Shown: positions 34,210-43,496 of the stretch, one piece after another | Layout of the letters: the number at the start of each line of letters is the position of its first letter | Numbering within the stretch: position 1 is the stretch's first letter | Source of the DNA: Umezawaea endophytica | GTDB taxonomy: Bacteria > Actinomycetota > Actinomycetes > Mycobacteriales > Pseudonocardiaceae | Length of the DNA stretch: 64,000 nucleotides | Assembly (NCBI RefSeq): GCF_025061645.1 | Contig: NZ_JANYMP010000008.1 | Span: 270,959 to 334,958, forward strand | Direction: 5' to 3' | Notes under the pieces: model-generated | The model's database searches: none | What the model saw: only the letters and a program-made list of their open reading frames with translations | What the model was told of the DNA's origin: nothing | Program-made: the position numbers and the translations under genes

Positions 34210-34962
34210 CTACCGAGAAGACCCGACCAACTGATACCCCGCATGCGCCGAGAAGTCGGCCGTGAGCGCGAACCGATCCCCCCGCACCACCGTGTGCCGC
34301 CACTCCACCGCCCTCCCCTCGGCAAACCCCAACCGGTTGATCGAAAACGCCGCGGCCCCCACCGGACACTCCAACCACCCCCGCTCCGCCGCGGTCGGCA
34401 CAACCGCGTGCACATCCTCCCGCCCACGATCCAGCCGCACCCCGGCCCGCTCCCGCAGCTCCGCGTACAAACTCGTGTGCGTGAAGTCCGCCGACACCAA
34501 CGGCGCAGCCAAATCCGCGGGCAACCAAACACGATCCAGCGCCAACGGCACCCCACCCGCCAGCCGCAACCGTTCGAGGTACACCAGCGGGGCGGACCCC
34601 TCCAAGTCCAGCCGCTCGGCAACCACCGCGTCCGCCCGCACGTCGAGCCTGCGCACCACACTCCGCTGCGCCAACCCGGACGCCTCAACCGACGCGAACA
34701 GGCTGTACAGCGCACCCATCGGCTGCTGGATCTCCGGTGGTGCCGCGACGCGCGGGCGACGGCCACGCTCGGCCACGACCACCCCGTCGGCCCGCAACCC
34801 GCTCAACGCCTGCCTCACGGTGTGCCTGCTCACGCCGTAGTGCTCGACCAGCGCCAGCTCGCCGGGGAACCGGTCGGTGAACTCGCCCGCTTCCATGCGG
34901 GTCAGCAGCTCGCGTTGCAGTTGCCGCCACAGCGGCGTCGATCCGCCGCGGTCGAGCGCCAT
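34210..34962 (-). CDS. GntR-family regulator (HutC/UTRA type)
   Basis: 250 residues. N-terminal winged helix: PLWRQLQRELLTRMEAGEF, LALVEHYGVSRHTVRQALS, GLRADGVVVAERGR. UTRA ligand domain from ~85 (LVYLERLRLAGGVPLALDRV, ending WRHTVVRGDRFALTADF). Divergent from a YeiH-type transporter gene with a palindrome between, so it probably represses that gene. Codon use on this strand is T/G-rich in the downstream half. Confidence 0.87.
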   Translation of the reverse strand: MALDRGGSTPLWRQLQRELLTRMEAGEFTDRFPGELALVEHYGVSRHTVRQALSGLRADGVVVAERGRRPRVAAPPEIQQPMGALYSLFASVEASGLAQRSVVRRLDVRADAVVAERLDLEGSAPLVYLERLRLAGGVPLALDRVWLPADLAAPLVSADFTHTSLYAELRERAGVRLDRGREDVHAVVPTAAERGWLECPVGAAAFSINRLGFAEGRAVEWRHTVVRGDRFALTADFSAHAGYQLVGSSR

Positions 34963-35001
34963 GTCCCCTCCTCGGGTCGGGCCGAACGCTACCGGTTGAG
35001 A

Positions 35002-35039
35002 AATGTCCGTACATATCGTACTTTCCCGGTACGGACATT
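35002..35039. promoter_or_regulatory. GntR operator
   Basis: AATGTCCGTAC (35002-35012) and GTACGGACATT (35029-35039) are exact 11-bp inverted copies with a 16-bp spacer, centred between the divergent GntR and transporter starts. Confidence 0.7.
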
Positions 35040-35051
35040 GAGGGGTGAACG

Positions 35052-36038
35052 GTGCTGGTTACGAGGGAGTCCCGCCTCCTGCGCACGGCACCCGGCCTCC
35101 TCCTCGCACTGGGGATCGCCGCCGTAGCCACCGGGCTGGGCAGGCTGGTCCCGGTCGTCGGCGGCCCGGTCTTCGCGATCGTGCTCGGCACGCTCGCCGC
35201 CACCCTCTGGAAGCCCCTGCGCGACCCCCGCCTGACCCCCGGCTACGCCGCCGCGTCCACCACGGTCCTGCAACTGTCCATCGTGGTCCTCGGCACCGGG
35301 CTCCAGGTGCGCCAGGTGATCCAGGTCGGCACCGAGTCGCTGCCCGTCCTGCTCGGCACCCTCGCCATCGCGCTCGGCGGCGCCTGGCTGCTCGGCGGGC
35401 TCCTCCACGTCCGCGGCGACACCCGCACCCTCATCGGCGTCGGCACGGGCATCTGCGGCGCGTCGGCCATCGCCGCCACGACCGCCGTGATCAAGCCGAA
35501 GCAGACCCACGTCGCCTACGCGCTCGGCACGATCTTCGCCTGCAACATCGCCGCCGTCCTGCTCTTCCCGCCGCTCGGCCACTTGCTGGGCCTGAGCCCG
35601 CACGCGTTCGGCCTGTGGGCGGGCACGGCGATCAACGACACGTCGTCCGTCGTCGCCGCCGCGTACGCCTACGGGGGTGACGCGGGGGAGTACGCGCTGG
35701 TCGTGAAGCTGACCCGGACGCTGACGCTGGTCCCGATCGTCACGGTCCTGGCGATCCGGGCCAACCGCCGCGGCGCGCTGCCGTGGCATCGCCTGGTCCC
35801 GCCGTTCCTGCTCGGCTTCATCGCCGCGGTCGTCCTCGGCAGCCTCGGCGTCCTCCCGGCGGGCCTCTCGGCACTGGGCCCGTTCCTGATCACCACGGCA
35901 CTCGCGGGTTTCGGCCTGTCGCTGCGCCCCGACGACCTCCGCCGCGCGGGTGCCCGCCCGCTGCTGCTCGGCGTCCTGCTGTGGCTGGCCGTGGCGGCGG
36001 GCAGCCTCGGGCTGCAAGCGCTCACCGGCACCCTCTGA
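35052..36038 (+). CDS. YeiH/UPF0324 family putative sulfate exporter
   Basis: 328 residues, about ten membrane helices. Family signatures: VLQLSIVVLGTGLQVRQV, LIGVGTGICGASAIAA and LWAGTAINDTSSVVAA. Start GTG at 35052 after GAGGGGTGA. YeiH proteins are proposed anion (sulfate or taurine-sulfite) exporters; direction and substrate are not shown here. Likely regulated by the divergent GntR protein. Confidence 0.85.
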   Translation: MLVTRESRLLRTAPGLLLALGIAAVATGLGRLVPVVGGPVFAIVLGTLAATLWKPLRDPRLTPGYAAASTTVLQLSIVVLGTGLQVRQVIQVGTESLPVLLGTLAIALGGAWLLGGLLHVRGDTRTLIGVGTGICGASAIAATTAVIKPKQTHVAYALGTIFACNIAAVLLFPPLGHLLGLSPHAFGLWAGTAINDTSSVVAAAYAYGGDAGEYALVVKLTRTLTLVPIVTVLAIRANRRGALPWHRLVPPFLLGFIAAVVLGSLGVLPAGLSALGPFLITTALAGFGLSLRPDDLRRAGARPLLLGVLLWLAVAAGSLGLQALTGTL

Positions 36039-36042
36039 CGGC

Positions 36043-38775
36043 CTAGCCCGCCGCGGGTTCGCGGCGCGCCAGCTTCGCCGTCAACTCCTCCGCGTCCGCG
36101 AGCCGGAGTTCCCGGTAGAGCCGCGCCGCCGACTGCCAGTGCGGTGTGGCGACGTGGATCCCGCCGATCTGCTCCAGCGCGTCCCCTATGGCCCGGTGGC
36201 ACGCCGCCGCCTGGTACTGGTCACCCAGTTCCTCGGCGAGTTCCAGGCCGTCCACCTGGAACTGGAGGGCCTCCGCGGTCCGCCCGAGCTGCCACAGCGC
36301 CGACCCGGCGGTGTGCAGCGCGGTCACGTGCGACGTCGACAGCGCCACCGACGCGAGCAGCCACAGCGCTTCCTTCATGCACTGGAGCGCTTCCTCGGCC
36401 TCGTCCATCCCGAGCAGCACGTTCGCCAGGTTGTTCAGCACCGTGGCCTGCGCGCGGACGTCGCCGATGTCGCGGGCGATGGTCAGCGCCTCGGTGGCCC
36501 GGTCCCGAGCCTTCTCGTACTCGCCCGCGGCGAGCAGGCAGTAGCCGAGGCTGTCGAGCGCGGCGCACTGGAGGTGCGGGTCGCCCGCGGCGAGCTGCAC
36601 GGCGCGTGAGCTCTCCCACACGGCGTCCTCCAGCCGTCCGAGGTCGGCGAGGGTGGCGCCCATGCGCAGCAGCAGCGTCGCCTCCGCGTGCTCGTCGTCG
36701 AGCGCGCGAGCGGCGTGCAGGCCGACGCGGAACGCGTTGAGCCGGTCGACCCGGTTGCCGCGCCGGAAGTAGAACGCGTCCAGGCACAGCGCGAGCTTCC
36801 ACGTCCGCTCGTGCTGGCGGCTGTTGGCGGCGATCTCCAGCACCAGCCGGAGGTTCGCCTCCTCCAGCGTGAACCACCGCACGGCCTCGTTGTGCGAGGT
36901 GAGCACCGGGAAGCTCGCGGGAGGGTGGACGGGGTCGCCGAACGGCCGTACGTGGTCGGCGAGGTGCGCGCGGGCGGTGTCGGCGACGTGCAGGTAGTAG
37001 TCGAGCAGCCGTTCGGTGCTGATCGCGTTGTCCTCGCCGGACTCGGTGATGACGAGGTGCCGGGCGAACAGCCGGACCAGGTCGTGCCGGGAGTACCGGT
37101 CGGGCGTCGACTCGTGCAGCAGGTTCGCGTAGGCCGCCGTGCGCAGGTGGGTGCGGGCGGTGGCGACGTTGATGTCCAGCAGCGCGGCGGCGGCGTAGCA
37201 GTCGAGGTCGGTGCCGGGGTGCAGGCCGAGGCGGCGGAACATCCGGGCAGCGCCCTCGGGGAGTTCGCGGTAGCTCACGGCCAGCGCGGCCCGCACGCCC
37301 CGCCGGGCTTCGGGCAGGGACAGCGCGGCGAGCCTGCTCTGCTCGTCGTGCAGTTCGTCCACGAGCGACCGGATCGTCCAGCGTGGACGGGAGGTCAGGC
37401 GGGCCCCGGCGATGCGCAGCGCGAGCGGCAGCCGGTCGCACAGCTCGACCAGTTCCGCGGTCGCCTCCGGCTCCAGGTCGGTGCGCCGCCGTCCCAGCAT
37501 CCCGACGAGCAGGTCGGCGGCGGCGGATTTCTCCAACGTTGCAACGGGCACGACGGAGGCGCCCTCGGTGACGACCAGGTCGTTGAGCCCGTGCCTGCTC
37601 GTGACCAGCACGAGGCAGTGCGCCGAGCCGGGGAGCAGCGGCCTGACCTGCCCGACCGACCGGGCGTTGTCCAGCACGACCAGCACCCGCTTGTCCGCCA
37701 GCAGCGACCGGTACTGGGCCGCCTGCTCGTCCAGGTCGGTGGAGATCTGCGAGTCCGCCAGCCCCAGCGTGCGCAGGAATCCCATCAGCGCCGTGCGCGG
37801 GTCCACCGGCTCGGTCTCGTCGAACCCGCGCAGGTCGAGGAAGAGCTGGCCGTCGGGGAACTCCGACGCGACCCGGTGGGCCCAGCGCAGCGCCAGCGCG
37901 GTCTTGCCGACGCCCGGCGGCCCGACCAGCAGGCCGATCGCGGAGTCCTGCCCGGTCAGGCAGTCGTCGAGGTCCGCCAGTTCGGTGTCGCGCCCGACGA
38001 ACCCGCGGTGCTCGCGCGGGAGCTGAGCGGGGCCGCCGGTGATCTCCGGCAACGCCTCGACGGCCAGCACGGACTGGTAGGCGGCTCGCAGCTCGGGGCC
38101 GGGGTCGACACCCAGCTCGTCGACCAGCCGCTTCCGCGTGCGGTGGAACAGGTCGAGCGACTCGGCCTGCCGTCCGGCGCGGTGCAGGGCGACGACCAGC
38201 TTGGACACCAGCGGTTCGCGCAGCGGGTAGCCCTCGGCCAGCGGTGCCAGCGCGGCCACCGCCTCGGTAGGACGGTCAAGGCGCAGCAGCCGCTCGGCCA
38301 TGTCCTGGACGGCCACCAGCCGCAGTTCCTCCAGTTTGGCCGCCGTCGCCTCGCCGAGCCCCGGCGACGGCACGTCGGTGAGGAACGGGCCGCGCCACAG
38401 CTTCAGCGCGGCGGTCAACTGCTCGACGGCGGCCTGGTCGTCCGCTTCGCGGGCGTCGCGCACCAGGTCCTCGAAGACGAAGACGTCGACCGCGCTCCGC
38501 TCGCCCTCCAGCAGGTAGCCGGGCGCGCGCGTGACCAGGTCCAGCCCCGGTCCGAGCACCTTGCGCAACTGGGCGACGTGCCCCTGGAGGGCCGCCTTCG
38601 CCTGCGGCGGCGGTGAACCATTCCAGACGAGTGCCAGGAGCCGATCACCTGAGACGACCCGGTTGAGTTCGAGCGCCAGCGCCGCGAGCACCGTGCGGCG
38701 CTTCGCGGCACCCAGTTGAACCGGGTCACTGCCAGCGGAAACGAGCTCAACAGTGCCGAGCAGGTTCACCCGCAT
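36043..38775 (-). CDS. SARP-family regulator (BTAD-NB-ARC-TPR, AfsR-like)
   Basis: 910 residues. N-terminal OmpR-type winged helix, residues 1-90 (RRTVLAALALELNRVVSGDR, ALQGHVAQLRKVLGP, TRAPGYLLE); BTAD ~95-240; NB-ARC ATPase with P-loop LLVGPPGVGKTAL at 283-295, VLVVLDNARS and LVTSRHGL; then tetratricopeptide repeats to the end (GDVRAQATVLNNLANVLLGM and similar). SARPs bind direct repeats at 11-bp spacing; exactly such repeats (CGTTGG x3) lie in the 154-bp gap to the divergent T7SS operon, making it the likely activator. Confidence 0.9.
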   Translation of the reverse strand: MRVNLLGTVELVSAGSDPVQLGAAKRRTVLAALALELNRVVSGDRLLALVWNGSPPPQAKAALQGHVAQLRKVLGPGLDLVTRAPGYLLEGERSAVDVFVFEDLVRDAREADDQAAVEQLTAALKLWRGPFLTDVPSPGLGEATAAKLEELRLVAVQDMAERLLRLDRPTEAVAALAPLAEGYPLREPLVSKLVVALHRAGRQAESLDLFHRTRKRLVDELGVDPGPELRAAYQSVLAVEALPEITGGPAQLPREHRGFVGRDTELADLDDCLTGQDSAIGLLVGPPGVGKTALALRWAHRVASEFPDGQLFLDLRGFDETEPVDPRTALMGFLRTLGLADSQISTDLDEQAAQYRSLLADKRVLVVLDNARSVGQVRPLLPGSAHCLVLVTSRHGLNDLVVTEGASVVPVATLEKSAAADLLVGMLGRRRTDLEPEATAELVELCDRLPLALRIAGARLTSRPRWTIRSLVDELHDEQSRLAALSLPEARRGVRAALAVSYRELPEGAARMFRRLGLHPGTDLDCYAAAALLDINVATARTHLRTAAYANLLHESTPDRYSRHDLVRLFARHLVITESGEDNAISTERLLDYYLHVADTARAHLADHVRPFGDPVHPPASFPVLTSHNEAVRWFTLEEANLRLVLEIAANSRQHERTWKLALCLDAFYFRRGNRVDRLNAFRVGLHAARALDDEHAEATLLLRMGATLADLGRLEDAVWESSRAVQLAAGDPHLQCAALDSLGYCLLAAGEYEKARDRATEALTIARDIGDVRAQATVLNNLANVLLGMDEAEEALQCMKEALWLLASVALSTSHVTALHTAGSALWQLGRTAEALQFQVDGLELAEELGDQYQAAACHRAIGDALEQIGGIHVATPHWQSAARLYRELRLADAEELTAKLARREPAAG

Positions 38776-38843
38776 CCGGAAATCCTATCGGCCATAGATG
38801 AAGTGCTGACGCAATATTGGCACAGCCGAACCCACCGACCGCG

Positions 38844-38871
38844 CGTTGGAGACACGTTGGTGGGGCGTTGG
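38844..38871. promoter_or_regulatory. three CGTTGG direct repeats, 11-bp spacing (SARP site)
   Basis: CGTTGG at 38844, 38855 and 38866, exactly 11 bp apart, between the SARP gene and the PE-like gene. SARP regulators contact heptamer direct repeats on one helix face at 11- or 22-bp spacing. A matching -10 eight bases downstream is not obvious. Confidence 0.6.
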
Positions 38872-38929
38872 CGGTTCAACGGAAGCTGGACCCACCACCG
38901 GAGAACCGTGCCCGCAGGGGGACACCCGC

Positions 38930-39352
38930 ATGCAGAACACGAATGACGCCTCACCCCCGATCACCGACGCCCCACCCCCGACCCCGACCATCAACGGTCA
39001 AGCTATCGAGTTGAGCGAGAACATCAAGTCCGGCAAGGTCCTGCTGGACCCGGCCACGGGCGAGGAGCTGCGGAAGCTGCTGCTCGAGCAGGTCGAGCAG
39101 GTCGACTCCTGGCTCGCCCGCGCGGGCAGGCTGGCGCGTCCCGCCCCGCTGGGCGCGAACCCCGTCGGCGACGCGATGGCCTCGAAGTTCGAGGGCCGCG
39201 CCGAGGGTGAACCTCACTCGTTCGTGAACGTCATGTCCGCGTACCGCACCGTCTTGCAGGACACGCACGACCAGGTCAGCGCGGCCATCACCAAGTACCA
39301 GCAGGTCGACGAAGACCACCGTGCCGCACTGACCAAGCTCGAAGGCATCTGA
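38930..39352 (+). CDS. PE-like type VII secretion substrate
   Basis: 140 residues from ATG at 38930 after CAGGGGGA. A Pro-rich N-terminus (1-25) precedes a helical hairpin: LRKLLLEQVEQVDSWLARAG and FVNVMSAYRTVLQDTHDQVS. Near the C-terminus YQQVD (123-127) fits the YxxxD/E secretion signal of T7SS substrates. It lies first in the operon, just before a PPE gene and an EspG gene, as in PE/PPE/EspG sets. Sequence alone is weakly PE-like; the call rests on size, motif and context. Confidence 0.65.
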   Translation: MQNTNDASPPITDAPPPTPTINGQAIELSENIKSGKVLLDPATGEELRKLLLEQVEQVDSWLARAGRLARPAPLGANPVGDAMASKFEGRAEGEPHSFVNVMSAYRTVLQDTHDQVSAAITKYQQVDEDHRAALTKLEGI

Positions 39353-39372
39353 GGCGAGAGGCGCACCGCACC

Positions 39373-41148
39373 ATGACTCCCGAGGTCGACCCGGTCCCCG
39401 TCCTCACGGACACGCAGAACTGGGACTCGCACTCCCACCGCACGCTCTACGAGTCCGTGCACATCAACAACGATCCCGGCCAGTCCGGCGAGATCAGCGC
39501 GGAGTGGGCCCAGTTCGCCACCGAGCTGGCCGAGTCGGCGCAGGTCATCACGGAACGCATCGTGGCGACCGAGAGCGGTTGGACCGGTGACTCGGCCGAC
39601 GGCGCGCGGATCGCCGTCAAGAAGCTGTCCGACTGGATCTCCGGCACCGCGCAGACGGCGGGCCAGGTCGGCGACCGGGTCGCCGACCAGGGCCGGGTCA
39701 TGCAGGACGCGCGGGCGAGCATGCCGGAACCGGTCGACTTCTCCTGGAGCGGCTCGACCGGCGTCATGGTCGGCGGCGGGATCTCCACGCTGCTCGCGTC
39801 CACGGCGGACATCCAGGCCGCCAGCGCGAAGTCGCAGGCGGCGAAGGAACTGGCCGTCACGGTGATGACGAACATGGAGTCCAGCTCCCGCGCCATCGAC
39901 CAGTCGACGCCGGTGTTCACCGCTCCGTTCAACCCGACGACGGGTCGCACCGAAGAACCCCAGATGGTGGCGCTGCGCAGCGTGCAGGCGCCCACGGCTG
40001 GCGGTGCGGTCGACGGCCTGGCGATGACGGGCACGCAGGGGACCGCCGTAGGCACCCTGCAAGCGGGCGACATGCAGTCGCGGCAGGCGCTCCAGGGCAT
40101 GGACGCCGGTGTGTCTCAACAGGACGCGTACGCGAGCGGCCAGACCACGGCCGCGGCGGCCGCGATGGCCCCGCCCGTCGTGCCCGGCACGTCGTTCGAC
40201 GCGGGCTCGTACGGCGGCGGCGCGGGTTCCGGCGGGTACTCCGGTGGCTCTGGTGGCTCCGGTGCCGGTGGCGGCTTCGCGGGCGGCGGTGGCTTCGCGG
40301 GTGGTGGCGGTGCCTACTCGGGCGGCTCCAAGAGCACCGGCGGCGGGTTCTCCAACGACGACGTCGACGAGTTCGGCCGTCCCAGGGGGACGACCAGCGC
40401 CTCGGACGTGGCCGCGTCGATCCCCGTCGCGAACGGGTACCACCCGCCGGTGGTCGGCGGTGGTGGCGCGGGCGGTGGCTTCGGCGACTCGTCCGGCTAC
40501 GGCGGGGGCGGCACCGGCTACGGCGGTGGTTTTTCGGGCAACGGCGGGAAGGGCACTGCCCCTTCGCGCAATCCTGCCCCCGGTTCTGCAGGCAACCCTG
40601 CCGGTTACCTCGGCGCCCCCGGTTCGAGGCCTCCCGGTGTGCCGATCGAGGGCATCGGCGGTTCGACCGGACGCGGCCCGGGTGGCTTCGGCGGCGTTGG
40701 CGGCGGTGGCGCGGGCGGTGGTGCAGGCGGCTTCGGTGGCGGCGGCGTGGGTGGTGGCGGCGGCGGGGTCGGCGCGGGTGGCTTCGGCGGTGGCGCGGGA
40801 GCCGGTGCCTTCGGCGGCGGCTCGGGCGGCGGTGTCGGTGGTTCCGGTGCCGGTGTCGGTGGTGCCACCGGCGGTTCGACCGGTGTCGTGCCCCCCGGCG
40901 GGCGTGGCCCGATGCCGACCGGCGGGTTCCCCCTCGGCGCCGCTGGTGCCGCGGGTGCCGCGGGCATGGCCGGTGCCCCGATGGGTGGCGCCCCGATGGG
41001 CGCGGGCGGGCGCACCGAGGAGGACAAGGAGCGCAAGTCCGCGTCGTACATCATGGGCGGCGACCTCTTCGACGTGCCGGGTGAGAACCTGCCGCCGTCG
41101 GTGATCGGCGGGGTCAAGCCGAAGAAGAAGAGCGGTGAGCAGTCTTGA
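39373..41148 (+). CDS. PPE-domain protein with glycine-rich C-terminal region
   Basis: 591 residues. Helical N-terminal domain of ~175 residues with a WTG turn (W70-G72, ESGWTGDSADGARIAVKKL) typical of the WXG/PPE fold, then from ~250 a Gly-rich low-complexity region (GGGSGGYSGGSGG-type, GGFGGG repeats) and a C-terminal tail (KSASYIMGGDLFDVPGENLP, KPKKKSGEQS). PPE proteins pair with PE partners and need EspG for export; the EspG gene follows with a 4-base overlap. The tail motif suggests a conserved end in these actinomycete PPE proteins. Confidence 0.8.
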   Translation: MTPEVDPVPVLTDTQNWDSHSHRTLYESVHINNDPGQSGEISAEWAQFATELAESAQVITERIVATESGWTGDSADGARIAVKKLSDWISGTAQTAGQVGDRVADQGRVMQDARASMPEPVDFSWSGSTGVMVGGGISTLLASTADIQAASAKSQAAKELAVTVMTNMESSSRAIDQSTPVFTAPFNPTTGRTEEPQMVALRSVQAPTAGGAVDGLAMTGTQGTAVGTLQAGDMQSRQALQGMDAGVSQQDAYASGQTTAAAAAMAPPVVPGTSFDAGSYGGGAGSGGYSGGSGGSGAGGGFAGGGGFAGGGGAYSGGSKSTGGGFSNDDVDEFGRPRGTTSASDVAASIPVANGYHPPVVGGGGAGGGFGDSSGYGGGGTGYGGGFSGNGGKGTAPSRNPAPGSAGNPAGYLGAPGSRPPGVPIEGIGGSTGRGPGGFGGVGGGGAGGGAGGFGGGGVGGGGGGVGAGGFGGGAGAGAFGGGSGGGVGGSGAGVGGATGGSTGVVPPGGRGPMPTGGFPLGAAGAAGAAGMAGAPMGGAPMGAGGRTEEDKERKSASYIMGGDLFDVPGENLPPSVIGGVKPKKKSGEQS

Positions 41149-41921
41149 TCACCCCGGAGTTCCTGCTGAGCCCCGCTGAGCTGGACGTGCTCTGGCACGA
41201 CCTGGAACTCGGCAGGATCCCGTACCCGCTGGACACCCCGAGCCTCGGCAGCACGATGGAGGAGCGGGCGCGGCTGCGGCTGGACGTGCTGGACGGCCTG
41301 GCGCAGCGCGGCTTGGCGAACGACCGCAGGCTCCAGGACCTCCTGCGGCTGCTGGGCGACCACGAGGTCGCGGTCGACGCCGTGGCCAACCTGGAGCAGC
41401 GGCCCGTCCGGGCCGTCGCGGCGTCCGACGGCCGCCAGGCGGTGCTCGCGGTCGTCGACGAGGACCAGATCGGTCTCGTCGAGGTCAGGCCGACGTCGCT
41501 GGCGAAGTCCATCGTGGGGGTGCTGACCGACGGCTCCGCCGGTCCGGGCAGCGCGCTGTCGCTGAGGCTGGAGACGTTGGCCTCCGCCGTGGCGATCCAC
41601 GACGAGCCGGACGAGTCCGACGACCCGTGGGGCGACGAGGACCTGGACGAGAAGCAGGCGCTCCAGCGCGCGGGACTGTCCAAGCAGGACGCTTCCGTGA
41701 TCAGCGAGCTGGCGGAGAACCGCGTGGCCGGTGGGCAGTTCGGCGTCACCAGCCGCGGGGGCAACCGGTACCGCACCGAGCGCGCCGGGGTGTTGATCAA
41801 CTGGTTCGACACCCCGCAGGGGCGTTACCTGATGGTCCGCGAGAACGGCTGGCTCAGCCTGTCTCCGACCGACAACGAGCGGATCGCGAGTCGCATCGAC
41901 TCGGTGCTCGCGACGGTCTGA
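41145..41921 (+). CDS. ESX secretion-associated chaperone, EspG family
   Basis: 258 residues from TTG overlapping the PPE stop. Characteristic features: FLLSPAELDVLWHDLELGRIPYPL at the N-terminus, a mid-region of paired beta strands (DGRQAVLAVVDEDQIGLVEV), and a C-terminal GGNRYRTERAGVLINWFDTP with QGRYLMVRENGW. EspG binds the tip of PE/PPE heterodimers in the cytosol and keeps them soluble until export. No core secretion genes (EccB, EccC, EccD, MycP) are in the window, so export must rely on an ESX system elsewhere. Confidence 0.85.
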   Translation: MITPEFLLSPAELDVLWHDLELGRIPYPLDTPSLGSTMEERARLRLDVLDGLAQRGLANDRRLQDLLRLLGDHEVAVDAVANLEQRPVRAVAASDGRQAVLAVVDEDQIGLVEVRPTSLAKSIVGVLTDGSAGPGSALSLRLETLASAVAIHDEPDESDDPWGDEDLDEKQALQRAGLSKQDASVISELAENRVAGGQFGVTSRGGNRYRTERAGVLINWFDTPQGRYLMVRENGWLSLSPTDNERIASRIDSVLATV

Positions 41922-41961
41922 CGCGCGGCCTGCCGAGCCTGTTCGACACGAGAGGGAAGAC

Positions 41962-42522
41962 GTGGACCCGGATCAGTGGCTGAGGGACGTGGAGACCAGG
42001 CTCTCCGACCTCAAGCAGAAGTCCGCCGACCTGGCGGAGAACCTCGCGACGGCCACTGTCGCGGTGACGTCGGACGACGGCGCCGTGAACGTCACCATCT
42101 CGCCCAGCGGCGCGTTGCAGAACCTGGAGCTGACGCAGCGCGCCGCGGGCATGAGCCCCGGCAGGCTCACCGCGTCGATCATGGAAGCCATTCGGAGGGG
42201 GCAGCGGGCGGCGTCGGCGAAGATGCTCGACGCGTTCGCCCCCCTCGGCGAGGGCGTGGAGTCCACGACCCTCGTGCAGAGCTTCCTGCCGCAGGAGGAG
42301 GACGAAGGTGAAGAGGAGTCCGAAGAGCGCGACCTCAAGGCCGTCGACGCCCTGGACGAGGAGTCCGCGCCGCCGCCGTCCTACCCGCCGCGCCCGCCCG
42401 CGCCGCCGCAGCCGGCTGCTTACCAGCAGTTCGTGCCCCCGGCCCCCGCGCAGCCGACACCGCCTGCTCGTCCCGCGCGCGGTCAACCGGACCTCGAAGA
42501 AGACGAGAACCACCCCTGGTGA
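41962..42522 (+). CDS. YbaB/EbfC-like (EspL-like) protein, cassette 1
   Basis: 186 residues from GTG at 41962. Residues 1-100 have the YbaB fold: DPDQWLRDVETRLSDLKQKS, VTSDDGAVNVTISPSGALQN, AGMSPGRLTASIMEAIRRGQ. Then an acidic stretch and a Pro-rich tail ending EEDENHPW. It is paralogous to the gene at 45562. The ESX-1 protein EspL belongs to this family and stabilises EspE/EspF-type substrates, so a chaperone role toward the next two gene products is likely. Confidence 0.8.
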   Translation: MDPDQWLRDVETRLSDLKQKSADLAENLATATVAVTSDDGAVNVTISPSGALQNLELTQRAAGMSPGRLTASIMEAIRRGQRAASAKMLDAFAPLGEGVESTTLVQSFLPQEEDEGEEESEERDLKAVDALDEESAPPPSYPPRPPAPPQPAAYQQFVPPAPAQPTPPARPARGQPDLEEDENHPW

Positions 42523-42592
42523 CCGACCGCCGCCGCGGCGCTCGACGCCCCCGGTCCTGTCACCACCCCTGTTCCCCGGAAAGGTCCTGATC

Positions 42593-43456
42593 ATGGTCGA
42601 TTCGCCCCCCGGCATGGAGATCACCGAGGAGAACAAGTTCAAGGGCTCCTTGTTCATCTCCGCCTACGCCGACCTGATCGAGTCGGTCGGCAAGGACGCC
42701 GAGTCGGAGACCGAGCAGGTGCTGGACATCACGTTCGCCGCGATCGGCGCGGCGTCGTCGACGGCGATGCTCGCGATCGACCCGTTCGGCACCCTCCTCG
42801 GCGCGGGCATCGGCTGGCTGATCGAGCACGTGAGCTTCCTCAAGGAACCGCTCGACCAGCTCATGGGCGACCCGGACGAGATCAAGGCCAACGTCGAGGC
42901 GACGAAGAAGACCGCGGCGGAGATGGCCGTGCTGGCCGAGACCCACCGCAACACCCTGGCGCAGCCGCAGGGCTGGACCGGCCAGTCGTCCGAGGCGTTC
43001 AAGGCCAACATGGAGACGCTGGGCCAGGAACTGGACGCGCTGGCGGGCGCGGTCGAGAAGAAGGCGAAGATCGTCGCGATCTGCGGCGTGCTGGTCTCGG
43101 TGCTGCGCGACATCATCCGCGACCTGATCGCCCAGTTGCTCGGTTCGCTGCTGGCGGGCGCCATCGCCGCCGCCGCGGCCGCGTTCTTCACGTTCGGCGC
43201 CTCCATCGTCGCGTTCGTCGGTGTTGCGGTCGGCAAGGCCGTCGCGCTGGGCGTGAACATCGCCTCGCGCATCGCGCGGCTGGTCGGGGCCATGTCCCGG
43301 CAGATGGGCCGGATCAAGAACCTGGACGAGATCACCGACAACGTCGGCAAGGGCTGGAAGCGCTTCGAGGGCGCCGCGGACGTGGCGGAGGTCAGCTACG
43401 AGTCGTGGAAGGCCCAGAACCAGGTCGACAAGGCCGTCGACAAGGCCACGGCCTAG
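42593..43456 (+). CDS. EspA-like WXG membrane protein, cassette 1
   Basis: 287 residues from ATG at 42593 after GGAAAGG. It has an N-terminal amphipathic region with DPFGTLLGAGIGWLIEHVSF (63-82), a WTG turn (W128) followed by QSSEAFKANM, and a strongly hydrophobic region ~165-220 (IRDLIAQLLGSLLAGAIAAA, ASIVAFVGVAVGKAVALGV). The first ~265 residues are clearly paralogous to residues 1-270 of the protein at 46568. Resembles EspA/EspE-type ESX substrates that work with an EspC-like partner; the next gene supplies such a domain. Confidence 0.72.
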   Translation: MVDSPPGMEITEENKFKGSLFISAYADLIESVGKDAESETEQVLDITFAAIGAASSTAMLAIDPFGTLLGAGIGWLIEHVSFLKEPLDQLMGDPDEIKANVEATKKTAAEMAVLAETHRNTLAQPQGWTGQSSEAFKANMETLGQELDALAGAVEKKAKIVAICGVLVSVLRDIIRDLIAQLLGSLLAGAIAAAAAAFFTFGASIVAFVGVAVGKAVALGVNIASRIARLVGAMSRQMGRIKNLDEITDNVGKGWKRFEGAADVAEVSYESWKAQNQVDKAVDKATA

Positions 43457-43496
43457 CCCCCTCCTCCCACTTCCCCTGCGACCTCGAAGGTTCGAC

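Noticed and set aside
40200-41000. glycine-rich tract of the PPE protein as a separate gene or repeat element
   Set aside because: It is in frame with the PPE domain and continues into the conserved tail, so it is a normal low-complexity region of that protein.
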